A program made the translations under genes and the position numbers. From CAZKRL01 sp964555295 (GTDB lineage: Bacteria > Bacteroidota > Bacteroidia > Flavobacteriales_D > Sanyastnellaceae): a stretch of DNA of 64,000 nucleotides. Position 1 is the first letter of the stretch, and each line of letters starts with the position of its first letter. Below the pieces are notes generated by a model that was not told the DNA's origin, did no database searches, and saw only the letters and a list, made by a program, of their open reading frames with translations. Of the stretch, positions 43,982 to 51,002 are shown one piece after another. The stretch spans positions 1-64,000 of the forward strand of contig CAZKRL010000010.1 of assembly GCA_964555295.1 (NCBI GenBank), given 5' to 3'.

Positions 43982-45001
43982 CTAAAACTGATTCAAGAAG
44001 CGATAGTCGTTCTCGAAAAAATGTCGCAGATCGTCGATTTGATAACGCAACATTGCGATGCGTTCCAGCCCCATGCCGAAAGCAAATCCGGAGTATTGCT
44101 CTGGATCAATGCCACTTGCCTGAAGCACTGACGGGTCTACCATTCCGCAGCCCATGATTTCAAGCCATCCTGTGCCTTTGGTGATGCGATGATCAGCCGG
44201 CGTTTCTAAGCCCCAGTATACATCCATCTCAGCGCTGGGTTCTGTGAACGGGAAGTAGCTCGGGCGCAGTCGTATTTCTGATTTGCCGAAAAAGGTTCGG
44301 GTGAAATGTTGCAGGGTTTGTTTCATGTCAGCGAAGGTCACGTCTTTGTCGATGTACAATCCTTCTATCTGATGAAACTGACAATGTGCGCGTGCGCTGA
44401 TGGCTTCATTGCGATAGACCCTGCCCGGCATGATGATGCGTATCGGTGGTTTGGAATTTTCCATCACTCGCACTTGCACGCTACTGGTATGAGTGCGCAG
44501 CAGCAAGGGTTGCCCATTGCTGTCCACCGCGTCTTTCACGAAGAAGGTGTCTTGCATGTCGCGCGCAGGATGATCTGCTGCGAAATTGAGCCCTGAAAAA
44601 ACATGCCAGTCATCTTCAATTTCGGGTCCGTCTGCTACCGCAAAACCGATATTCCTGAAAATTCGAATGATCTCTTCACGGATTTGAGAAATGGGATGAC
44701 GATGTCCTGTCGGGAAAGCGCCTGAAGGTCTTGTGAGGTCTTCGTGAGTATGGGTTACGGTTACTTTTTGAAACGAAGAAAGTCCATTGTTTAAGCGTTC
44801 CTGCAAAAATTGCTTCAATCCATTAATGGCTTGACCGAGTTCGCGTTTGTTATCTCCGCGGTGTTCTTTGAATTTATCGAAGAGGTCATTGAGTTTGCCT
44901 TTTCGGCTGAGAAAGTGCAGCCGGAAATTCTCGAGTGTGGCCGCATCGTGGATATCGAAACCTTCGGCTTCATGCCGCAGTGCTGCAATTTCTTCAATCA
45001 T
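43982..45001 (-). CDS. pheS: Phenylalanyl-tRNA synthetase alpha subunit
   Basis: The catalytic subunit that charges tRNA-Phe. The N-terminal coiled-coil arm is present but short. The class II motifs are intact: RPSGAFPTGHRHPISQ (about 92-107), PGRVYRNEAISARAHCQFHQIEGL (motif 2, about 199-222), RPSYFPFTEPSAEMDVYW and the C-terminal motif 3 AFGMGLERIAML. The 339-residue length is standard. Its start overlaps the upstream PPIase stop by four bases; pheT is not adjacent. Confidence 0.96.
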   Translation of the reverse strand: MIEEIAALRHEAEGFDIHDAATLENFRLHFLSRKGKLNDLFDKFKEHRGDNKRELGQAINGLKQFLQERLNNGLSSFQKVTVTHTHEDLTRPSGAFPTGHRHPISQIREEIIRIFRNIGFAVADGPEIEDDWHVFSGLNFAADHPARDMQDTFFVKDAVDSNGQPLLLRTHTSSVQVRVMENSKPPIRIIMPGRVYRNEAISARAHCQFHQIEGLYIDKDVTFADMKQTLQHFTRTFFGKSEIRLRPSYFPFTEPSAEMDVYWGLETPADHRITKGTGWLEIMGCGMVDPSVLQASGIDPEQYSGFAFGMGLERIAMLRYQIDDLRHFFENDYRFLNQF

Positions 45002-45798
45002 TTCTTTGACCGGTTCTTGGGCGCAACCACTTTCATGCGCATCGTAACATCATTGAGCGGACGATCACGCATGGTGGGCTGGGCTGCTATGCTATCAATT
45101 ACGTTCATTCCGCTCACAATTTCACCGAACACGGTATAGTCCATATCCAGCTGAGCGGTACCGCCCACAGTTTTGTATGCAGCGCGTTGTTCAGGTGTGT
45201 ATTTGAAGCCGGGATTGCGCATTGCGATATTCTTTTCGAGTTGGTCGAGTTCCTGATCAGACCATGTTTTGCCTTGCACGATATAGAACTGACTGCCGCT
45301 AGATTCCTTTTTCGGGTTCACTTGATCTCCCTGACGAGCGGCGCAAAGCGTGCCTCTTTTATGTACGAACTTCGGGTTGAACTCTGCGGGAATGGTATAG
45401 CCCGGTCCGCCCATACCCAATGCTTGTCCTTGCGCTGCACCTTTGCTATTGGGATCTCCGCCCTGAATCATAAACCCTTTGATACAACGATGGAAGAGGA
45501 GATCATCGTAGAAACCCTGCTGAACGAGTTTCATGAAATTGCGGCGATGTCCGGGTGTTTCGGGGTAGAGTAATACCAACATAGTTCCGAAACGCGTGGT
45601 TACTTCCACCAATGAATCTTCAGCCTTATCCAGCTCAAACGTGGGTTCAACAACACGAGCCTCTTGAGCGACTGTGGTGTTTGGGGCGGCGCGCTGGGTA
45701 ATCACCTTATCGGGGCTTGAGCTACAACCGGAGGTATTAGACATCAACGCTAGACCGATGATGGCAGCGGAAAATGGCAGAGTAAAAGATTTCATCAT
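44998..45798 (-). CDS. Lipoprotein cyclophilin-type peptidyl-prolyl isomerase
   Basis: Cis-trans isomerisation of prolyl bonds in exported proteins. The N-terminus is a lipoprotein signal with lipobox SNTSGCSS (Cys about 25). The cyclophilin domain runs from about 60 to 260: LLFHRCIKGFMIQGGDPNSKG, GYTIPAEF, SGSQFYIVQG and VFGEIVSGMNVIDSI. An insert near 175-210 (DQELDQLEKNIAMRN) is typical of Bacteroidota members. The location is the periplasmic face. It is translationally coupled with pheS, an unexplained but clear pairing. Confidence 0.92.
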   Translation of the reverse strand: MMKSFTLPFSAAIIGLALMSNTSGCSSSPDKVITQRAAPNTTVAQEARVVEPTFELDKAEDSLVEVTTRFGTMLVLLYPETPGHRRNFMKLVQQGFYDDLLFHRCIKGFMIQGGDPNSKGAAQGQALGMGGPGYTIPAEFNPKFVHKRGTLCAARQGDQVNPKKESSGSQFYIVQGKTWSDQELDQLEKNIAMRNPGFKYTPEQRAAYKTVGGTAQLDMDYTVFGEIVSGMNVIDSIAAQPTMRDRPLNDVTMRMKVVAPKNRSKK

Positions 45799-45899
45799 GT
45801 CGGATTATGGGCAGTAAAATTAGGGGGGCTGTAACAACACAAACGAACTTTTTTTAGGCGGTTTCAAATTTTCATTACCTTGCGACATATTTTTTGCGG

Positions 45900-46286
45900 A
45901 TGAATAAATTATTTCTCGGTATATCCATGATTGCTCTCTTCGCCATAACGATGGTGATGTCGGGATGTAAGAAAAACAAGGAGAAGAAAACCATTGCAAT
46001 CGTGACGGTTATTGACAAGGATGGTGCTGTGGTAGCGGGTGCTTCTGTTCGTTTGTATGCAGTACCCAGTGAGAATCCGCCACCGCCGAATGCCATTCGA
46101 TTTGATACCACTCAGGTTTCCAATGGTGCGGGCAGTGTTACATTTGACTTCAGTGATTTCTATGAAGAGGGCCAGGCAGGTTTTGCAGTATTGGACATTG
46201 AAGCGGTGAAGGGAAGTTTGGAAGGAGCCGGCATCATCAAGATTGTCGAGTTGGAGACCACGGAGGAGACGGTGGTCATGAAATAG
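45900..46286 (+). CDS. Small lipoprotein with carboxypeptidase-like/Ig-like fold
   Basis: A 128-residue protein beginning with a lipoprotein signal (MIALFAITMVMSGCKKNKEKK, lipobox Cys about 22). A beta-rich domain follows (VTVIDKDGAVVAGASVRLYA, VSNGAGSVTFDF), typical of carboxypeptidase-regulatory-like or Big-type folds. It is anchored in the inner or outer membrane; no specific function can be assigned. The ATG at 45900 is preferred to the TTG at 45894. It lies just upstream of the tRNA-Pro gene that hosts the mobile element, so it belongs to the chromosomal backbone. Confidence 0.8.
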   Translation: MNKLFLGISMIALFAITMVMSGCKKNKEKKTIAIVTVIDKDGAVVAGASVRLYAVPSENPPPPNAIRFDTTQVSNGAGSVTFDFSDFYEEGQAGFAVLDIEAVKGSLEGAGIIKIVELETTEETVVMK

Positions 46287-46321
46287 ATTTCAATTGCTTT
46301 TTAGTGAAATGACAGACGGGT

Positions 46322-46329
46322 TACATTTG
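46322..46329 (+). promoter_or_regulatory. -7 element TACATTTG of the tRNA-Pro gene
   Basis: Exact TAnnTTTG match 11 bases before the mature tRNA 5' end. Confidence 0.6.
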
Positions 46330-46340
46330 CGCCCGAAAAT

Positions 46341-46416
46341 CGGGATGTAGCTCAGTTGGTAGAGTACACGTCTGGGGGGCGTGTGGTCGCACGTTCGAGT
46401 CGTGTCATCCCGACCA
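46341..46416 (+). tRNA. tRNA-Pro (anticodon GGG), integration site of the mobile element
   Basis: A full cloverleaf: acceptor CGGGATG/CATCCCG, D-arm GCTC-AGTTGGTA-GAGT, anticodon stem CACGT/GCGTG with loop CTGGGGG (anticodon GGG), T-arm GCACG-TTCGAGT-CGTGT, discriminator A and encoded CCA. The last 47 bases of the gene and its flank recur at 52407-52453. The element therefore sits at the 3' end, and the tRNA has been rebuilt by the element-borne copy. Confidence 0.95.
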
Positions 46417-46418
46417 AT
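46372..46418 (+). repeat. attL: 47-bp direct repeat at the tRNA 3' end
   Basis: It is identical to 52407-52453. The match extends five more bases upstream after one mismatch (T46371 versus A52406). It forms the left boundary of the integrated element. Confidence 0.92.
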
Positions 46419-46425
46419 GAAATCA

Positions 46426-46462
46426 GGGGTTTCAGCGAATAAAAGCTGAAGCCCCTTTTTTA
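46426..46462 (+). terminator. Terminator of the reconstituted tRNA-Pro, inside the element
   Basis: The 11-bp arms GGGGTTTCAGC and GCTGAAGCCCC (one wobble) are followed by TTTTTTATTT. It would be element-borne, replacing the original tRNA terminator at 52501. Confidence 0.82.
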
Positions 46463-46482
46463 TTTGCATACGGTTTGCATAT
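46463..46482. repeat. Left paired TTTGCATA boxes (probable integrase arm site)
   Basis: Two TTTGCATA boxes spaced 11 bases start to start (46463-46470 and 46474-46481). The same pair and spacing occurs at 52268-52286 near the right end, differing only in bases between and after the boxes. Confidence 0.6.
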
Positions 46483-46561
46483 GAAGCCCCTTCAAAAATC
46501 GATTTTTAAGTATGCTTTTTATTTTCGAAAGCTCAAGCGGTCAATATTCTTTGAAATGGAG

Positions 46562-46569
46562 TACTTTTG
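46562..46569 (+). promoter_or_regulatory. -7 element TACTTTTG of the cargo gene
   Basis: Exact TAnnTTTG match 26 bases before the ATG at 46596. Confidence 0.55.
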
Positions 46570-46595
46570 AAAATACAATACACTATCTCTCACAA

Positions 46596-47102
46596 ATGAA
46601 AAAAACACTTACCGTCATTTTGATGACAGCTTCAATAGCAATTACCGCACAAATTCCCTCCGTATTTTCAGTTGATTCAGTAGAATACAAAATAGGTGAT
46701 AAGATAAAGATGGGTAAAGCTACGGATGGATTACCTGAGTTTTCCTACATTCTAAGGTGGGTAAAAGAGGACGTTTCCACCTTGGAAAAGCCTAAGAATC
46801 CAGCCATTGATTCTCTTCAAATAGTGAGTATTACGAAAAATGAAAAATGGAGTGATTTCAATGTAAAGTGCAAAATGATACTGCCAGGCAGCGATTTCTA
46901 CTATACCTACAGTATCATTTTCAATAAGGCTATTGAGACGGGTGAAATCAAATCGAAAAGACCTGATTATTTTGTGGCACCGACTTCAAAGCAAGCGTTG
47001 GAGCAATTGAAGAAAGCAAAAGAAAAAGTTGATTTAGGCTTGATGACGCAGGAGGAGTACAATCTGAAAATGGAGGAATTGAAAAAGTATATTAAGGATT
47101 AA
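46596..47102 (+). CDS. Secreted SHOCT-like cargo protein of the element
   Basis: A 168-residue protein with an N-terminal signal peptide (LTVILMTASIAITAQ) and a beta-rich middle. The C-terminal 35-residue helix pair (QLKKAKEKVDLGLMTQEEYNLKMEELKKY) fits the SHOCT short C-terminal domain. SHOCT segments usually accompany membrane or secreted proteins and bind other molecules; the function here is unknown. It is the only gene on the element pointing right and the only one outside the integration/replication set, so it is treated as cargo. The ATG at 46596 precedes the signal peptide; the frame is open from 46512. Confidence 0.75.
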   Translation: MKKTLTVILMTASIAITAQIPSVFSVDSVEYKIGDKIKMGKATDGLPEFSYILRWVKEDVSTLEKPKNPAIDSLQIVSITKNEKWSDFNVKCKMILPGSDFYYTYSIIFNKAIETGEIKSKRPDYFVAPTSKQALEQLKKAKEKVDLGLMTQEEYNLKMEELKKYIKD

Positions 47103-47134
47103 CTATTACAATCTTTTCTATTGTGGCAATTTTG

Positions 47135-47389
47135 CTACAAATCGGGATGCACCTGAATAATAACAGGAGAATAATCCGCTCCTGAATCGTTGTCTGGCGC
47201 GAGTGGGGCCAAACCGTACCTGATTAAAGATTTGTAGAGTGATGCACGTTCGGCAATGGTAAGCTCGTGCAAGTGCGACTGGATGAACTCGAACTCATTA
47301 ACAACGTATTCTCGCATCAGTTGCCTAATGTTTGCGTTGGAGGCGTTGGGAGTTCCTATTGACCTGCCCCCTGTCTTCATTCTTTTCAT
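47135..47389 (-). CDS. Small element-encoded protein, unknown function
   Basis: An 84-residue protein with a basic N-terminus (MKRMKTGGRSIGTPNASN) and an amphipathic helical middle (VVNEFEFIQSHLHELTIAERASLYKSLIRYG). The GRSxGTPN start followed by a short helical domain recurs in small proteins of Bacteroidota phages and islands, from memory; no role is known. It is last in the leftward gene set, 24 bases after the DUF6371 gene. Confidence 0.62.
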   Translation of the reverse strand: MKRMKTGGRSIGTPNASNANIRQLMREYVVNEFEFIQSHLHELTIAERASLYKSLIRYGLAPLAPDNDSGADYSPVIIQVHPDL

Positions 47390-47412
47390 TTTTGGGTTCT
47401 ATTTTTTTCTAA

Positions 47413-48366
47413 TTAGATAATTGAGAGTTTTTGATTGCTGGTTGTTCCGATATGTTCACGCAACAAATAATCGGCTAAATCCAAACCAGATTTTCGTTCA
47501 TCAGGTGTTGCGATTTTTTCCAATTGAGAAGATACTTCAACGGTAGCGATATGCGAAAAATCACGAGCTTTTTCATCCCAATAATCAAAGGCGTTGACAT
47601 CGGGATATAGCACGACCGTGCGCCCCTTCAATACATTGAACTTGTCAGGATTCAAACCATTTTTCCCAAGACAAGCCAACCAGATGTATTCAGGAAAGTA
47701 GGCACTTGCAATGATTGCGGTCTTTGCAGCCTCAACGATCGCTATCGGTTTACTGGTGTTCTCCGAAATGGTCAACAGATGCTCACCGAAAAAGCATTGC
47801 TGGAGATTGAAATCGGGTTGCTTCAATGCTGAATGCACCCAATACTTGCGCCTTTGAGGTACTTTGATGGTTCTCCCTGTTTCAGCATCAAAGTGAATAA
47901 TCTCTCCCGTGCGAATTTTTAAGTCGATGTCAATCAACCAGAATACCGTTGAGTCTGTCCAATGTTTGGATGTTCCGATTACGTACCTCTCGACTAAATC
48001 ATTTGTGATGTCATCCCCGAACAACTTCCGAAGCCATTGCACGAAATTGTTGGATTCATAATTCTTCAGGCTCGATAGGAAAACATCTTCAGCGATGTAG
48101 GAAATAGCCTTCGGTAATGGTTTGGGCTTGCGTATCGGGGGCAGGTGTTTGTCGTGCTGGATGTGATTGTCTTCAAAGAACATCTTCGGGGTGTAGTGGT
48201 ATTGACAATTATCCTCCCTATTGCATTTGCCTACATTCTCGTGAACGTGCTGATTAGTTTCTGTATCAATGTAGCGAACAAACGTGCGCTCTTGTCGCTG
48301 GCATCGTGGGCATCGGTAGCGTGTTCCCTGTCCCTTGTATGGTTCCAACTTGTATCGATAATCCAT
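47413..48366 (-). CDS. DUF6371-like, Toprim/primase-related element protein
   Basis: A 317-residue protein. The N-terminus has a zinc-ribbon pattern (YRCPRCQRQERTFVRY with CNREDNC, about 18-60), typical of primase Zn-binding domains. A later segment (KPIAIVEAAKTAIIAS... VVLYPDVNAFDYWDEKARDF, about 205-275) has the E...D.N arrangement of Toprim folds. Together these fit the DUF6371 family on Bacteroidota mobile elements. A role in replication of the excised element is inferred. It follows the DUF3987 gene after a 94-base gap holding the direct repeats. Confidence 0.78.
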   Translation of the reverse strand: MDYRYKLEPYKGQGTRYRCPRCQRQERTFVRYIDTETNQHVHENVGKCNREDNCQYHYTPKMFFEDNHIQHDKHLPPIRKPKPLPKAISYIAEDVFLSSLKNYESNNFVQWLRKLFGDDITNDLVERYVIGTSKHWTDSTVFWLIDIDLKIRTGEIIHFDAETGRTIKVPQRRKYWVHSALKQPDFNLQQCFFGEHLLTISENTSKPIAIVEAAKTAIIASAYFPEYIWLACLGKNGLNPDKFNVLKGRTVVLYPDVNAFDYWDEKARDFSHIATVEVSSQLEKIATPDERKSGLDLADYLLREHIGTTSNQKLSII

Positions 48367-48384
48367 TTTTTTGTTTTATAGGTT

Positions 48385-48460
48385 GGCACAAGCGACACAA
48401 GCGGCACAACCAATGATTCATTTCATGGGTTAATGTCGCAAGTGCCGCAAATGCCAACGG
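48385..48460. repeat. Two clusters of 9-bp direct repeats (iteron-like, possible origin)
   Basis: Cluster one has three contiguous units GGCACAAGC, GACACAAGC, GGCACAACC (48385-48411). Cluster two has TGTCGCAAG, TGCCGCAAA and a partial TGCCAACGG (48434-48460). They lie in the only sizeable gap between the two replication-type genes. Iterons of this size bind initiator proteins at plasmid origins; that role here is inference. Confidence 0.55.
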
Positions 48461-49909
48461 TTAATTTGTTTTTTGATAGTTACCTCGACTCAACCTCGCG
48501 AATAACATCTTGTCATTCAGGAAGCGTTTATAGCTCCTTTCCGACACTTTATTGCATTCGGCTATATCAATCCCCTCCATTGTGGTGAACGTTTCAGGAA
48601 GGGCGTGATATAGTGCCTGAAGATTATCGGGATGCCTGTCCAATGGATTGTTGTTCTCAATGATGGAGTGGATTTTTATAGCGGTATTTTTGAAATAGTC
48701 GGTTAGAAGGATTGCGCCTTCAACAGATTTGCGGCAAATCGATTTTGGAGGTGTGCTATCGCTCGAACAAGCGTATTCTATCAACTCCAGTATTAACGAG
48801 AGGCGAATAGCATACAACTCCAGTTTGCTATACTTGCCGCGCAAATTTTCATCCTCCGAATCGTTGGCTTCATCAGTATTCTGTTTTTGCCATTCGAAAA
48901 GGATTTCCCAAGCATCTTCATCAAAAGGAATGATTTCAGGCGTGGGGTAGTGGTTTTCATCCATTACGACTGATAGGTTCAGGAGTTTGTCGATGACATC
49001 CCTCCAAATTTCAATAGTGCCTTGCTCCAGCTCATCCTTATTCCAGTATTCTTTTTTGATGTCCTCGGGGAATGCAAATAGTATTCTGTCCACAAAACCA
49101 TTCTGGCTTCGGCTATCCTTTGCAAGTTGATTCAGTACGCCATTCTGAATAGTGCCACCAACCGAAATGAATGGTTGAGGTATCAATGCAGGTTCTCCAC
49201 TTTTGCGGTCGATGTTTATCGGTTTACCGCTCCACGAATGCAGCCAAAATTCCATTTCGCTTCCGTTGTTATAGCGATTGAAATTTTTAAACCACGATGC
49301 GAGTTCATCAGCATAAACTCCGATGCCCCTCTGGTTGAACTTGTGAACATCGACCAGGGCTTCAGGGGTGAAATCAGATACCAGCGATTTGTTCCATACT
49401 GGTTTGACGGGTTCCTCTATCCCTTGTTGTTCACGGTCTTTTTTGGGCAGGTTTTGCGCCTTGTTGTATTCTTTGCGCTGGTGTTCGTATTCCCTAAAGG
49501 TTCGCTTATCCTTTTCGTAAATAGGTTGGAGGGCAAAGCTCAATGGGTGGCTCTTGTTTGTACCTGCCCGACCAACGAGTGCGATGTATAGCGTGGCACT
49601 TTCCGACCATGCGTTTTTGACGCCTGCCCTGAAGGTGTTGCCGATTGCTACCGATGCAGCAAATAGCATTGATGAACCGATGAAATCAAAGGGGAACTTC
49701 AGCGAATGGTTGGTTTGACAAATAACAAATTGAGCGGTCTTCGGGAAGACTTCAATCGGGAACCGATTTGCTTTTCTCTGTAGTCCCGCAATCGCTTGTC
49801 GCTGGTGCTGATTCGCTTCATTTTTGATGGTTTCAATAAGGCTATTATCAGCATTCTGGTTATCTTTGTTGTGTTCCAAAAAATCGGAGGTTTGGCTATG
49901 CTCTCTCAT
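48461..49909 (-). CDS. DUF3987 family replication/helicase-like protein
   Basis: A 482-residue protein of the DUF3987 type, common on mobile elements and often annotated as primase/helicase. SSMLFAASVAIGNTFRAGV (about 78-96) precedes a P-loop-like ALVGRAGTNKSHPLS (about 110-124). VSDFTPEALVDVHKFNQRGIGVYADELASWFKNF follows in the body (conserved core about 176-210), and a helical C-terminal region lies after residue 340. Its start overlaps the HTH gene by four bases (ATGA), which indicates one operon. Confidence 0.82.
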   Translation of the reverse strand: MREHSQTSDFLEHNKDNQNADNSLIETIKNEANQHQRQAIAGLQRKANRFPIEVFPKTAQFVICQTNHSLKFPFDFIGSSMLFAASVAIGNTFRAGVKNAWSESATLYIALVGRAGTNKSHPLSFALQPIYEKDKRTFREYEHQRKEYNKAQNLPKKDREQQGIEEPVKPVWNKSLVSDFTPEALVDVHKFNQRGIGVYADELASWFKNFNRYNNGSEMEFWLHSWSGKPINIDRKSGEPALIPQPFISVGGTIQNGVLNQLAKDSRSQNGFVDRILFAFPEDIKKEYWNKDELEQGTIEIWRDVIDKLLNLSVVMDENHYPTPEIIPFDEDAWEILFEWQKQNTDEANDSEDENLRGKYSKLELYAIRLSLILELIEYACSSDSTPPKSICRKSVEGAILLTDYFKNTAIKIHSIIENNNPLDRHPDNLQALYHALPETFTTMEGIDIAECNKVSERSYKRFLNDKMLFARLSRGNYQKTN

Positions 49910-50259
49910 CGCTTACCTCCGTTTTTGTTTACCAGATACTTTCCAGCCTCGTTGACCATTTCGGCTTGTGATTGCAATCTGTTTGACAGCAACCATTCAT
50001 CAATTTCAGATACAAGAAACCGCAACTTTTTGCCGCCCTTGTGAACGGGAATAGCACGAGCATTCACCCAACCATAGACTGTTGCCTTTGTGGGCTTGTC
50101 GGGGTGGTACTGGCAAAGCTCGTTGATGTCCATCCAACGATCGTTTTTGATTTGTTCGCTTTGCTCTTTCTGATTAGTGCGCAAGCAGGTGTTGACGCAA
50201 TCAATGAGGACATTCTGAAAATCCTCAAGCGGTAATGAAATCAATACTTGTTTCTCCAT
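49906..50259 (-). CDS. Excisionase-like helix-turn-helix protein
   Basis: A 117-residue DNA-binding protein. An N-terminal helical part (VLISLPLEDFQNVLIDCVN) precedes a winged HTH of the MerR/Xis type (MDINELCQYHPDKPTKATVYGWVNARAIPVHKGGKKLRF, about 50-90; W-V-N and K-L-R-F wings). It would guide excision or control the element's promoters. It is coupled to the DUF3987 gene by overlap. The ATG at 50259 is chosen; an in-frame codon at 50286 is less likely. Confidence 0.82.
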   Translation of the reverse strand: MEKQVLISLPLEDFQNVLIDCVNTCLRTNQKEQSEQIKNDRWMDINELCQYHPDKPTKATVYGWVNARAIPVHKGGKKLRFLVSEIDEWLLSNRLQSQAEMVNEAGKYLVNKNGGKR

Positions 50260-50314
50260 TTGTAAAATTTTAATGGAGCAAACCAAAAGAATCCGATAAG
50301 GCTAACTATCCCAA

Positions 50315-50989
50315 CTATCCTTTCTGAGATAATTGGGTTTGTTTTATTGACTTTAGCTTTGTTTCAAACTGTTCTCGATAATCGGCTTCCGCTCTTTTGT
50401 GAAACCTTTTTTCGCTAAACATACTTTCGTCAAGATTGAAATTTTTGATGACTTGAGAAATTACTATTGGATAGACTTTTCGATTTTTTGGTTTTTTCAT
50501 CAATAGCTGTTTTCTCATCTCGCTTATCCAAACACAAATGACATTGCATTCATGCCCGATGAAATTGCAATCTTCATCAATCAATGGAGGCTCGCAATGC
50601 TTGAGAACATCAATACAGGGTGCAGCCATTCTTTCATCGTGAAATAGCGACTCGAAAGTAATAGGTTCCTCTTGCTTTGTTGGTTTAGTGATAGTCCAGT
50701 CCGTTAGATATTGCCTATATCTTTCCCTGATTACTGTATAGTCGGCACTCTCGATTTGCATCGCGTCAATCAGCTTGAGTTCGAGATTGATTTTTTCAGG
50801 TGTGGAGTAACTGTCTTTGTAGGTTTCCATCCTTTGTTCAAAGAATGTATCCTTCAGGGATTCCCAATTTTCGGGAGTGACTATGCTATCGTTGTTTCTT
50901 TGGGTGATGTTTGGGTAAATAACACCATCAACCATCAAATCAGCAATTACATACACTTGAAAGAAAGTGAAGGTTTTTATATTTTTCAT
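50315..50989 (-). CDS. Element-encoded protein of unknown function
   Basis: A 224-residue, mostly helical, soluble protein with no recognised domain. The N-terminus is aromatic (FTFFQVYVIADLM), the middle has a Cys/His cluster (APCIDVLKHCEPPLIDEDCNFIGHECNVICVW, about 122-153) that could bind metal, and the C-terminus is Lys-rich. It lies 13 bases after the integrase gene in the same direction, so the two are probably cotranscribed. Confidence 0.68.
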   Translation of the reverse strand: MKNIKTFTFFQVYVIADLMVDGVIYPNITQRNNDSIVTPENWESLKDTFFEQRMETYKDSYSTPEKINLELKLIDAMQIESADYTVIRERYRQYLTDWTITKPTKQEEPITFESLFHDERMAAPCIDVLKHCEPPLIDEDCNFIGHECNVICVWISEMRKQLLMKKPKNRKVYPIVISQVIKNFNLDESMFSEKRFHKRAEADYREQFETKLKSIKQTQLSQKG

Positions 50990-51002
50990 AATTTCCTGAT
51001 TG

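Noticed and set aside
48231..48457. Leftward frames crossing the 9-bp repeats
   Set aside because: The short frames with an LCR/LRH periodicity simply translate the DNA repeats and overlap the DUF6371 gene start.
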